Source: Nostoc sp. FACHB-892 (GTDB taxonomy: Bacteria > Cyanobacteriota > Cyanobacteriia > Cyanobacteriales > Nostocaceae). Taken from it: 64,000 bases of DNA. The first letter of the stretch is position 1; every line of letters begins with the position of its first letter. Location of the stretch: assembly GCF_014698795.1 (NCBI RefSeq), contig NZ_JACJTR010000026.1, positions 1 through 64,000 of the forward strand, read 5' to 3'. Below the pieces are notes generated by a model. The model was not told the DNA's origin. It did not search any database and saw only the letters and a program-made list of their open reading frames with translations. Shown here piece after piece: positions 44,556 to 53,204 of the stretch. The position numbers were made by a program, and so were the translations under genes.

Positions 44556-44990
44556 ATGGAAACCGAACAACAGCAACTTGAATCCATCAATACCTCTTTC
44601 TCACAAGGTACGCTATCACTTGAAGGTACAGATACTGCAAACTTACCAAAATTGCCACCAGCCCGTGAACCTGAATCTCAATGGCAGCAAATCAGTAGAC
44701 AAGTTTCTCAATTTTTGGAGCAATTGCCCGAATATTTAGGTAGCTTTTTTCAAAACTATAAGCAGCCTCTAATAACAGTTGGTTTAATTTTGGCGGCAAT
44801 TGTTACAGCCAAGTTAGTACTAGCAGTACTGGATGCAATCAATGATATTCCATTACTATCACCAACTTTTGAGTTAATTGGAATTGGTTATGCCACTTGG
44901 TTTATTTCCCGTTATCTCTTAAAGGCTTCAACCCGGCAAGAATTAGCCGATGAGATTCAATCACTGAAAAATCAATTAGTGGGCGAATAA
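44556..44990 (+). CDS. CAAD-domain thylakoid membrane protein
   Basis: From ATG 44556, 144 residues: a polar N-terminus, then the cyanobacterial aminoacyl-tRNA-synthetase-appended (CAAD) domain with two membrane helices (LITVGLILAAIVTAKLVLAV and FELIGIGYATWFISRYLL) and the end LADEIQSLKNQLVGE. In synthetases this domain anchors the enzyme to thylakoids. Free-standing forms resemble plastid CURT1, which bends thylakoid membranes. The frame is open to TTG 44505, but that adds an unlikely extension. Confidence 0.88.
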   Translation: METEQQQLESINTSFSQGTLSLEGTDTANLPKLPPAREPESQWQQISRQVSQFLEQLPEYLGSFFQNYKQPLITVGLILAAIVTAKLVLAVLDAINDIPLLSPTFELIGIGYATWFISRYLLKASTRQELADEIQSLKNQLVGE

Positions 44991-45483
44991 ATTTCCCAAG
45001 CATTAAACTAGGGCACTATGGCATAACTTAGCTTACTCTTTAACAAGTTGCTTAAACCCCAAGTCTTGTTAATTCAAATAGTGCTTGGATTTGCATCAAG
45101 CTGTCTTAGCCTCGGCACAATAGTCTATATCGTTCCCTAATTAAATATATACAATCTAATGGTTCGCATTCCCGACTTATCTAAAAAGCCGGGATTTTTG
45201 TAATTATCCTATTTTTGATACAAAGCGCAGTCAGGATACAATAATTTTTATTGCTACCAGTGTTAACTTTAGCTAAAACCCTTGTTTGACACAATAAACG
45301 TAAATTACAAGTATTTAGCCAAGCTTTGTATTAATCTTTTGAATACATCATACATCAAAAGATAGAGAGCATAACATTATATTTAATTTTAAATCACTTC
45401 TAAAGATAGTAGATCGAAGATGAAAAACAGCCTAATCTAGGCTTTGAGTTTATTTAATAGATTCTTTAACGAGGGCATAATTT
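44991..45483. other. Intergenic region, 490 bases
   Basis: No gene. It holds a hairpin at 45168-45199 and AT-rich leader DNA of the acidic protein gene. Confidence 0.5.
45168..45199 (+). terminator. Terminator-like hairpin
   Basis: attcccgac pairs with gccgggat around acttatctaaaaa, followed by ttttt. It is ~180 bases after the CAAD gene, so read-through to it is assumed. Its wording resembles a common cyanobacterial repeat. Confidence 0.5.
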
Positions 45484-45891
45484 ATGGCTAATGAAGCAGT
45501 TAATAAAGGTATAGATTCATCTGATCGAGCTGAAGTAGATACGTATGATCGCGGTATTATCCCAGCTGAAACAGCTGCTCGAATGGAAAGAGAAGGAACT
45601 CTGTACAAAACACTCCCTACAGAAGAAAGGGAAGCGGATGCACCTACCGATGACCAAACCGATCCAGACAGTATACGCACTACTGACGGATATACTGTGG
45701 ACAAAGAAGGTTTGTTAAACAACTATGCTGTTGAACCGGAAATGTACTATGAAGAACCGGGTGATGCACGCAAACAGGCAGCAGAAGAGAAAGCCCAACG
45801 TATTGAAGAACTCGGAGAACTTAGTCAGGACGAAGAAGGCAAGTTGACCGAAAATAGTGATACACGCGGCAGAGGCCCAGGAATAGTTTAA
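45484..45891 (+). CDS. Acidic hydrophilic protein, unknown
   Basis: 135 residues with almost no hydrophobic core and a strong negative charge (EREADAPTDDQTDPDSIRTT, later AEEKAQRIEELGELSQDEEG). No signal, membrane segment or cysteine. Such composition resembles desiccation or stress hydrophilins, and it lies in a run of stress-type genes; that role is inference. ATG start at 45484; the in-frame stop gives a clean short protein ending GRGPGIV. Confidence 0.65.
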   Translation: MANEAVNKGIDSSDRAEVDTYDRGIIPAETAARMEREGTLYKTLPTEEREADAPTDDQTDPDSIRTTDGYTVDKEGLLNNYAVEPEMYYEEPGDARKQAAEEKAQRIEELGELSQDEEGKLTENSDTRGRGPGIV

Positions 45892-45951
45892 TTACAAGCA
45901 TCCTTTTTGCTGAGTGCAATTACACGTAAGAAGGCTAAATAGGCGGTTTTG

Positions 45952-45977
45952 AGAGACGCAATGATCATTGCGTCTCT
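45952..45977. repeat. Perfect 26-base palindrome, AGAGACG type
   Basis: agagacgcaatga followed directly by its reverse complement. Shares outer bases with the hairpin at 27239-27263. It could act as a transcript end for the acidic protein gene, though no T-run follows. Confidence 0.85.
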
Positions 45978-46068
45978 ATTTGTATAGGTGAATAAAATAC
46001 AACCTGAGATATGATAATTTTTTAGCTTTTGATACATTGGGCTTGTAATAACTTGTGGTGAGTAGTCC

Positions 46069-46965
46069 ATGTCAAAAGAAAAGCCCTTAGTTATCACTAA
46101 AGAAGATGAGGTATTCCCGCTATTTCCACGTCTACCAATTCTCACAAGCCTTCAAGCAGGTTGGCAGGGTGCTTTATTTACATATATGTGTCAACCTGCT
46201 TATGAATTTCCTGAAGTTTGCACTCCCTTATGGCATTCTCTAATCATTTTCACTCATGGAGCGCGGGTAATTCATGCTGAACGGAAGATGGATGGACGCA
46301 AGCATTATGATGCTGTAGTTGGAGGCGATATTATTATTACTCCTGTTAACGTCGGGCATCAGGCAGCTTGGGATGCTGAAGGGGACTTTATTCTAGTTGC
46401 TATTGAACCACAAATTTTCGCTCGTGCAGTTGACGAAACAGCAGATGCCGAACAAATTCAACTTGTGCCGCACTTCGCCACACCCGATCCCCTAATTTAT
46501 CAAATAGGGCTAGCACTAAAAGGCATTTTGGAAAATAATCCTTCAGGAAGCCGTCTTTATGCAGAGACGATGCTCAATGCTTTATCAGTGCATCTTATGG
46601 AACACTATTCCACGCGTAAACCGATATTAAAAGTATATAAAAATGGTTTATCACAGCGTCAATTACAGCAAGTTATAGACTACATTTATGAACATCTTAA
46701 CCAGAATTTAGGATTAGCAGAATTGGCAGCATTGATACCAATGAGTCCTCATTATTTTTCCCAGCTTTTTAAGCAATCTACGGGAATGACTCCCCATAAC
46801 TATGTAATTCACTGTCGGGTGCAACGTGCCCAGGAATTATTGCTGAAGAGAGAATTGACAATAGCTGAAATTGCTCACTTGGTTGGTTTTGCTAGCCAAA
46901 GCCATCTCAATTTTCACTGTAAGCGTCTAATGGGTGTAACTCCTAAAACTATTCAACAAAGATAG
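46069..46965 (+). CDS. AraC-family transcription regulator
   Basis: 298 residues. An N-terminal cupin-like effector domain (residues ~45-150, with GGDIIITPVNVGHQAAWDAE) precedes two helix-turn-helix units at ~195-295: LAELAALIPMSPHYFSQLFK and IAEIAHLVGFASQSHLNFHC, ending GVTPKTIQQR. It is 112 bases upstream of ndhH and co-directional, so it may control that gene. The effector is unknown. ATG start at 46069. Confidence 0.9.
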   Translation: MSKEKPLVITKEDEVFPLFPRLPILTSLQAGWQGALFTYMCQPAYEFPEVCTPLWHSLIIFTHGARVIHAERKMDGRKHYDAVVGGDIIITPVNVGHQAAWDAEGDFILVAIEPQIFARAVDETADAEQIQLVPHFATPDPLIYQIGLALKGILENNPSGSRLYAETMLNALSVHLMEHYSTRKPILKVYKNGLSQRQLQQVIDYIYEHLNQNLGLAELAALIPMSPHYFSQLFKQSTGMTPHNYVIHCRVQRAQELLLKRELTIAEIAHLVGFASQSHLNFHCKRLMGVTPKTIQQR

Positions 46966-47077
46966 GATAAATCTGCAAAAAATCGGACGAATTTGCAAGA
47001 CTCCAGACCGTAAACTCTCTAAAATTTTCAAAAATAGCATCTTCTTCAGAGATATTTAGAGATTAGGGAAACTATTT

Positions 47078-48262
47078 ATGGTCAGAATTGAAACTAAGAC
47101 CGAGCCAATGGTGATTAACTTTGGGCCCCATCACCCTTCGATGCATGGGTGCTTTCGGATTGTTGTCACTTTAGATGGCGAAGATGTGGTGGACTGTGAA
47201 CCTGTCCTCGGCTACCTACACAGAGGTATGGAAAAAATTGCCGAAAACCGCACCAATATAATGTACGTACCGTATGTAAGCCGATGGGACTACTATGGCG
47301 GAATGTTTAATGAAGCCGTGACGGTGAATGCTGTCGAAAAACTGGCAAATATCACTATCCCCAAACGTGCCAGCTACATTCGGGTAATCATTCTGGAGTT
47401 AGCCCGAATTGTCAATCATTTGCTATGGTTGGGGCCTTTTGTGGGAGACACTGGCGCACAAACTCCTATATTTTACACTTTGCGCGATCGCGAAATGATT
47501 CTCGATTTATTTGAAGCTGCTACAGGCTATCGCATGGTCAATAACAATTATTTTCGTATCGGAGGTCTTGCTGCTGACCTACCTTTCGGCTGGGTGGATA
47601 AATGCAAAGACTTCTGTAACTACTTTGCACCTACCATTGATGAGTATGAAAAACTGATTACCAATAATCCCATTTTTCGCCGCCGAGTTGAGGGTGTAGG
47701 AGTTTTAAGTCGGGAAGAAGCGATTAATTGGGGGACTTCTGGGCCGATGTTACGGGCTTCTGGGGTGAAGTGGGATTTACGAAAGGTTGACCACTATGAA
47801 TGCTACGACGATTTTAACTGGGAAGTACAGTGGGATACAGCCGGAGATTGTTTTGCTAGGTATGTCGTCAGACTTGGAGAAATGCGTGAGTCAGTCAAGA
47901 TTATTCAGCAAGCACTCAACGGCTTACCTGGTGGTGCATACGAAAATTTAGAAGCTCAACGCATGAAAGCAGGTGCTAAATCTGAATGGAACGGGTTTGA
48001 TTATCAATTCATTGCCAAAAAAATTGCACCCACATTTAAAATTCCTCAAGGTGAACATTATGTGCGTATAGAGTCAGGCAGAGGAGAGTTAGGAATTTAT
48101 ATCATCGGAGATGATCATATCTTCCCTTGGCGTTGGAAAATTCGTCCAGCCGATTTCAATAATTTACAAGTTTTATCTCAGTTAATCCAAGGTCAAAAAG
48201 TAGCAGATATTTTCGTTATTCTGGGAAGCATTGATGTTGTGATGGGATCGGTAGATCGCTAA
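47078..48262 (+). CDS. ndhH: NAD(P)H-quinone oxidoreductase subunit H, divergent copy
   Basis: Part of the peripheral arm of the cyanobacterial NDH-1 complex (49-kDa subunit homologue), which passes electrons to plastoquinone. The 394-residue length is typical. Landmarks: FGPHHPSMHG, VGYLHRG-type motif (here LGYLHRGMEKIAENRT), WLGPFVGDTGAQTP, GYRMVNNNYFRIGG and the end GSIDVVMGSVDR. Compared with the usual cyanobacterial sequence as I recall it, many positions differ (INFGPHHPSMHGCFRIVV instead of LNMGPHHPSMHGVLRLIV), so it may be a second paralogue. Preceded by an AraC regulator. Confidence 0.9.
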   Translation: MVRIETKTEPMVINFGPHHPSMHGCFRIVVTLDGEDVVDCEPVLGYLHRGMEKIAENRTNIMYVPYVSRWDYYGGMFNEAVTVNAVEKLANITIPKRASYIRVIILELARIVNHLLWLGPFVGDTGAQTPIFYTLRDREMILDLFEAATGYRMVNNNYFRIGGLAADLPFGWVDKCKDFCNYFAPTIDEYEKLITNNPIFRRRVEGVGVLSREEAINWGTSGPMLRASGVKWDLRKVDHYECYDDFNWEVQWDTAGDCFARYVVRLGEMRESVKIIQQALNGLPGGAYENLEAQRMKAGAKSEWNGFDYQFIAKKIAPTFKIPQGEHYVRIESGRGELGIYIIGDDHIFPWRWKIRPADFNNLQVLSQLIQGQKVADIFVILGSIDVVMGSVDR

Positions 48263-48305
48263 AATAATTCGTAATTCAGTTTTGTAACAGAGATTTAGAC
48301 TCCGT

Positions 48306-48398
48306 TAGGACTTACGCATGAGTTACGGAATAACGAACCGCAGAGGCACAGAGGGCACGGAGAAATCAGAGTTTGAGAGACATTTTGTGTAAGTCCTA
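48306..48398. mobile_element. 93-base MITE-like element
   Basis: Ends taggacttacgca and tgtgtaagtccta are inverted with 12 of 13 matches. The interior carries aaccgcagaggcacagaggg, a block also found reversed at 56614-56640 and 61413-61440. The perfect right-end sequence also appears alone at 115-127. No ORF, so mobilisation would need a transposase elsewhere. Confidence 0.7.
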
Positions 48399-48453
48399 TC
48401 CGCCACAAAGTTTGCTGTGCTTAGTTGCTCTTTAGTTAAATCCCCAGAATTAA

Positions 48454-50016
48454 TTAAATGATTAGTGGCTCAAGTTCCCGATTATGCCATTGTCGCTGAT
48501 GCCATTCGGCAACCAAAGGACGGACAATAAACTTAGGTTGCCCATCGCCTTTAACGTCAATACGTAAACCTGAGTAAGGTCGCCGCTTCTGAGAACCTTG
48601 ACCGTTGCGACCAATGAAGAGATGCGATCGCGCCACTAATCTATTTTCATTTCCAAAAGTCTCCATCAAATCTGCTCCCTCAGCCCTCTGGCGGCGCAAA
48701 CTAAACCCGCTACCACCACAAACAATCCAGTGGATATGAGAGTCAGCGTGTCCTGTATCCATTGTCTCCAAGTGTTCCAAGCAGTGAGCGTGACCGTTTA
48801 ATACTAAATCGACCAAAGGACGCCCCTGAGTTAGGGAACCTATTTTTTTCGCTACCGCATCCAGCACACCACGAAGGCGATCGCGAATTATCAGAGTCTG
48901 TGCTTGTTGCCACTTTGTCGCTTCAGTCACATAGGGAGGATGATGGAAATAAATTATCCTTCCTCGAACTTCAGAATTATTCCAAGATTCAATTAATTTT
49001 TGCTTGAGCCAGTCTAGTTGTTCAGTGTCAGTCAGCGTTGTTTTATCAGCAGCTAATTGCTTGTCGATATCAACAATAATTTCTTCAATTTGTGACAGCT
49101 TGGCGTGGAAGTCGTCTAATTGGTCGGCTTCGCTAGGGTTTTCTGGACGAAGCTTGGCTGAAGTTTCAATGATTTGCTGCTTTTCTTGCTCTAAATCTTC
49201 ACGACGTTTTTCTAAAAGTCTGCGATCAGCATTACCTTCTTTTGTTTTAGGCAGGGGTGGTGGATCGTTAAATGTATTAGAATCTAAGGCAAAAAAATCA
49301 ATCCCGTTATAGCGAAAAGTGTAATAGCGATTGGGAAGGCGCGTAAAATGCCCAGGTTTATAGCTAAGACAATAACCTGTATCTGTCTTGGCTGTGTAGT
49401 GTTTATCTAAGTGGCTGGTTAACTCTCCTGGAAGCTGAAAGGCCTTAAGATAGTCCAGAAATGCCCGTGCGTAAGCTTCACCGGTTCCTGAGCCATGCAA
49501 GCCTACATCTAGGTCTAACCGCGATCGCAACAGGCGGCGAATGGGTAATGTTGTCAGAGATGCCAAGCTCAATAAAATCGGCAAGTTATAGTAATCGTGA
49601 TTTCCCAGTACAGGTAAAATGGGCAGCTTAAAAATCATCTGGTCATAGGCAACCCGTTTGGGATGCTCTCCTCCCAAGATAAACTCTTGATAAGGCTGGA
49701 TGAAATTCTGCTGATAGTATTCACTCGACCCTACTAAATAGATCACATCCCCCATGTGCAGCATAAAACGGGATTCGTTGTGATGGGGCAACATCAGTTC
49801 AGCTACCTTTCGCTGGGGATTGTGTCCCCGGTGCTTGCCGGAACCACTATCACCTACAACTAAAAATGAGAACTCAGAATTGTCTGTTTGACCATCATCC
49901 AACACCAGCCGAGTTTGGTCGATGTTCCGTTCCGCAATTAACGGATCTTGCCACCGTACCCGCTGATTCATTTTACGAATTTTGTTAGCGATCGCTGGAT
50001 CAGATACAAGTTTCAA
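48454..50016 (-). CDS. Metallophosphoesterase
   Basis: 520 residues with the dinuclear-metal calcineurin-like motifs in order: VVGDSGSGK (D-x-x-type start), HMGDVIYL, LGNHDYY and, near the end, LNGHAHCLEH. A long helical insertion rich in Glu/Lys (EKRREDLEQEKQQIIETSAK) sits between the third and fourth motifs. No signal peptide, so cytosolic. Substrate unknown. ATG 50016. The lipid kinase gene lies 104 bases upstream in the same direction. Confidence 0.85.
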   Translation of the reverse strand: MKLVSDPAIANKIRKMNQRVRWQDPLIAERNIDQTRLVLDDGQTDNSEFSFLVVGDSGSGKHRGHNPQRKVAELMLPHHNESRFMLHMGDVIYLVGSSEYYQQNFIQPYQEFILGGEHPKRVAYDQMIFKLPILPVLGNHDYYNLPILLSLASLTTLPIRRLLRSRLDLDVGLHGSGTGEAYARAFLDYLKAFQLPGELTSHLDKHYTAKTDTGYCLSYKPGHFTRLPNRYYTFRYNGIDFFALDSNTFNDPPPLPKTKEGNADRRLLEKRREDLEQEKQQIIETSAKLRPENPSEADQLDDFHAKLSQIEEIIVDIDKQLAADKTTLTDTEQLDWLKQKLIESWNNSEVRGRIIYFHHPPYVTEATKWQQAQTLIIRDRLRGVLDAVAKKIGSLTQGRPLVDLVLNGHAHCLEHLETMDTGHADSHIHWIVCGGSGFSLRRQRAEGADLMETFGNENRLVARSHLFIGRNGQGSQKRRPYSGLRIDVKGDGQPKFIVRPLVAEWHQRQWHNRELEPLII

Positions 50017-50120
50017 TGCAACCTACTCCTGAGTTTTTTACAAGAGGTGATGAGGGGAATGAGGAGGATGAGGGGAAATTATTCAAGTCTCCCCCTACTC
50101 CCTCATCTCCTTCTACTTCC

Positions 50121-51092
50121 TCACTCCTCTATTGTGTCTTTCATCTCAATAGTCAGATTAGGGAGTCCCTCTAGTTTTTCGGTAGGCTCAACTTCTTCTA
50201 CTAATGGCACAAAAATGTTCAAACCTGCTGGTACACACTTAATTTCTACTGGAGTTGTGCCCACTATTTCACCATCTAGAACAACCTTTTGTGGTGGCTC
50301 AGTTGTAATTTTAAATTGTTTGGCTCGCAGGAAGCCAATATCATCCCGTTCTACGGCGTTACCTGTAGAAGCCGTTTGGAATAGATGAAATGTAGCTGCG
50401 ATCGCTCCTGCTTTGTTAGTTGGAGCCACAATCGTCAAATCTAGTAACCCATCATCATAAATCAGACCTGCTGGGCCTTGAGCCAAAACAGAAGTAGGAG
50501 GCGCGGCATTTGCTACTGTAACTGCACAGGCACTAGTTTTAATTATCCTGTCTTCTGTTTCAATTTCAACATCAAAGTTTTTTAAATTTCTTAGTTGCTG
50601 AATTCCAGCGAAAACGTAGGCCATCATCCCAAACCGATTCTTAGCGCCCCTGTCTGCCAATTCTACAGTTTCAGCTTCAAAGCCAATACCTGCCAAAAGT
50701 ACCATTGGCTGATCGTTGCAATAGGCTACGTCTACATGGCGGGTTCCTCCCTGCAAAATTGTCTCACACGCACCTGCGATCGTGTCAGGAATTCCTAAAG
50801 CTGTGGCAAAAGCGTTTGCTGTTCCTCTAGAAATAATGCCAAATGGAATATCAGTACCCACTAAAGCCGTTGCTGCCGCCGAGAGAGTGCCATCTCCCCC
50901 CGAAGCAATGATTGCATCTACTCCCCTCGCTACTGCTGCATTAGCCAGTTCATCAGCGTCGATTTCTTCAGTTGTGAGATAAATATCTAGGTCAATTTCT
51001 GGCTCTAATATTGCCCGAATTTCTGCCAGTTCTATATCTGGGTCACCCTGACCCGCAACTGGATTGAAAATGAGACAGGCGGAACGATTCAT
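50121..51092 (-). CDS. Diacylglycerol/lipid kinase, YegS/BmrU family
   Basis: 323 residues of the DAGK catalytic fold. Nucleotide-binding region IFNPVAGQGDPDIELAEI at the start, then the ATP-binding IIASGGDGTLSAAATAL at ~75-91 and GTANAFATALGIP. The C-terminal beta domain ends with DGEIVGTTPVEIKCVPAGL. Likely phosphorylates a lipid such as diacylglycerol, with the substrate unproven. ATG 51092. Confidence 0.88.
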   Translation of the reverse strand: MNRSACLIFNPVAGQGDPDIELAEIRAILEPEIDLDIYLTTEEIDADELANAAVARGVDAIIASGGDGTLSAAATALVGTDIPFGIISRGTANAFATALGIPDTIAGACETILQGGTRHVDVAYCNDQPMVLLAGIGFEAETVELADRGAKNRFGMMAYVFAGIQQLRNLKNFDVEIETEDRIIKTSACAVTVANAAPPTSVLAQGPAGLIYDDGLLDLTIVAPTNKAGAIAATFHLFQTASTGNAVERDDIGFLRAKQFKITTEPPQKVVLDGEIVGTTPVEIKCVPAGLNIFVPLVEEVEPTEKLEGLPNLTIEMKDTIEE

Positions 51093-51282
51093 AAAATATA
51101 AAAGCTAAACTTAGATCACTAAAATACTAAATTCTTTCTAGCATTCTTGCGAAAGTTCGGCTTCCTTCTGGCGGCTAATTTACCTTTTATAGATAGTTTA
51201 GAAGCCTTCTGCATTGGTATGTTCCAATGCTGACGCGTATTTTGGTATCTTCTGTCTATACTTAAACAATAAAAATTTTGCC

Positions 51283-51705
51283 ATGCGTCAATTATTACTA
51301 GTTTTAGCAAGTATGCTAACTCTCAGCAGTTTAGATACTCACACCATGACAATAGCAGGCACAACGCCTGATTTAGTAGAGATTCGCTTAGTTCAAAAAT
51401 TCAACTGCAATAATCCTCAAACTCAAACAGCAATTAATGAATGCGCGAAGTTGTCTTATCAGAATGCAGATAAAAAACTGAATCAAGTTTATCAATTTCT
51501 GTTACCTACCTTAGAAAGGTCTAGGAAACAGAAATTGATTGCTGCACAACTTGCATGGATCAAGTTTCGAGATACCAATTGTGAGTTTGAAAGAAGCAAA
51601 TATGAGGGAGGAAGTATTGCCTCTAGCATTTATTCTGGTTGTCTAGAAAATACCACCAAGCTGCGTACCCAAGAATTACAGGAATATCTCAAATCTGACC
51701 CTTAA
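51283..51705 (+). CDS. LprI-type (DUF1311) secreted protein
   Basis: From ATG 51283, 140 residues: a signal peptide (LLLVLASMLTLSSLDTHTM) and a mature LprI-like domain with the conserved cysteine pattern (FNCNNPQTQTAINECAKLSY, later KFRDTNCEFERSKYEGG and SGCLENTTKLR), four cysteines that probably form two disulfides. The Mycobacterium member inhibits lysozyme. ORFs open to 51214 but no ribosome site supports the longer form. Its 3' end overlaps the Uma2 remnant on the other strand by 17 bases. Confidence 0.85.
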   Translation: MRQLLLVLASMLTLSSLDTHTMTIAGTTPDLVEIRLVQKFNCNNPQTQTAINECAKLSYQNADKKLNQVYQFLLPTLERSRKQKLIAAQLAWIKFRDTNCEFERSKYEGGSIASSIYSGCLENTTKLRTQELQEYLKSDP

Positions 51706-51844
51706 TGTTGAATAAAACAGCAATCCGAGAGCCATTAATCATTAGTCCAATAATCTCACCATCAATATAAAGGCTTGCAGGCTTTGTTTCTGGTAACTTT
51801 AGAAACTCCTCTAAGGTTAGAGATGCAGATTTTGCAACACTCAT
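51689..51844 (-). pseudogene. Uma2-family remnant, N-terminus joined to a late segment
   Basis: 51 codons from ATG 51844. Residues 9-32 (LTLEEFLKLPETKPASLYID, then GEII) are the start of a Uma2-type protein. The next residues GLMINGSRIAVLFN look like the late GWLIDP-type strand of the family, so ~100 residues with the nuclease centre are lost. A TGA follows soon after. The frame is short but clean, as in the other deletion remnants here. Confidence 0.65.
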
Positions 51845-52113
51845 AATTTCTGCTACTCCGAAAGTCCTACATTAAGTTTATAGCAGTTTTCAATCGATGC
51901 ACCGTGTATTTTTATTGTCTGCAAGTAATAAATATAGTGGGACGTACCGTAATAATGCTGTACTCAATAAAATTGTTTGAGATTCCTAGAACCAGCTTTA
52001 GGTAAAGAATTGTAATCCAAAATCCAAAATCCAAACCCCAAGATTGGTATGAGTCTCTGACTACGGTAGTCTAGATGAGAGTGAATTTATCGCCTAGTTT
52101 GATATATTGTTTT

Positions 52114-53085
52114 ATGACTTCAGTTGTTTCTAGTCCTCCACGCACTATTCGGATTGGTTCACGCAAAAGCCAACTTGCTCTGGTTCAGACCTACTGGGTA
52201 CAAGAGCAACTCAAGAATTGCTTTCCTGATATCATTTTTGAAGTCCACACCATGTCTACCCAAGGCGATAAAATCTTGGACGTAGCACTAGCTAAGATTG
52301 GCGATAAAGGACTTTTTACTAAAGAACTTGAAGTCGGAATGCTCAATCAGGAGATTGACTTTGCGGTTCATTCCCTCAAGGATCTGCCGACTCATTTACC
52401 TGAAGGGTTAACACTGGCAGCTATTACTGAACGCGAAAATCCAGCAGATGCATTAGTGGTGCATGAAAAGCACAAAGATAAACAAATTGATACATTGCCA
52501 GAAGGTGCTGTAATTGGTACATCTTCGTTGCGGCGGTTAGCGCAGTTACGCCATCACTTTCCGCACTTTACCTTTAAGGATGTGCGGGGAAACTTGATTA
52601 CACGGTTGGCAAAACTGGATGCAGGCGAATACGATGCCCTAATTTTGGCAGCAGCAGGCTTAGAAAGATTGGGAATGGGCGATCGCGTTCATCAAATTCT
52701 CCCCAAAGAAATCTCCCTGCACGCCGTTGGACAAGGAGCTTTGGGGATAGAATGCCGTGCTGATGATAGTGAATTGCTATCTCTACTCAAAGCGATCGAA
52801 CACCCCGAAACACGCGATCGCTGTCTCGCTGAACGTTCTTTTTTACGCTCTCTAGAAGGCGGCTGTCAAGTCCCTATTGGTGTAAATACAGAAATATCTG
52901 GTGAAAATTTAACCTTAACAGGGATAGTCGCCAGTGTAGATGGTCAAAAACTCGTAAAAGATACCGTCACAGGGTTTGCCAATAATGCTGAAGCGCTAGG
53001 CATAGAATTAGCCCAAGTGTTGCGGCAACAGGGAGCGCAAGAAATTTTATCAGAAATTTTTGCGGTGATTCAGCGCGGTTCTTAA
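52114..53085 (+). CDS. hemC: Porphobilinogen deaminase (hydroxymethylbilane synthase)
   Basis: Polymerises four porphobilinogens to hydroxymethylbilane in tetrapyrrole synthesis, feeding chlorophyll, heme and bilins. 323 residues from ATG 52114. IRIGSRKSQLALVQ, the catalytic region VHSLKDLPTHLPEGL (with key Asp), GTSSLRRLAQLR and the dipyrromethane-attachment Cys in EGGCQVPIG are all intact. The frame continues upstream to 52075, but those 13 codons are not conserved-looking. 119 bases before glgA. Confidence 0.95.
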   Translation: MTSVVSSPPRTIRIGSRKSQLALVQTYWVQEQLKNCFPDIIFEVHTMSTQGDKILDVALAKIGDKGLFTKELEVGMLNQEIDFAVHSLKDLPTHLPEGLTLAAITERENPADALVVHEKHKDKQIDTLPEGAVIGTSSLRRLAQLRHHFPHFTFKDVRGNLITRLAKLDAGEYDALILAAAGLERLGMGDRVHQILPKEISLHAVGQGALGIECRADDSELLSLLKAIEHPETRDRCLAERSFLRSLEGGCQVPIGVNTEISGENLTLTGIVASVDGQKLVKDTVTGFANNAEALGIELAQVLRQQGAQEILSEIFAVIQRGS

Positions 53086-53204
53086 GCAATAGGGCAAGCC
53101 GATGTGATTAGATAAGAATTGATCGCCGTTGCACTCTCATATGTGCCAGACGCGACAAGAGTTAATTTGACAATATAGACAGAACCAGGGAAGCAAAAAT
53201 TACC

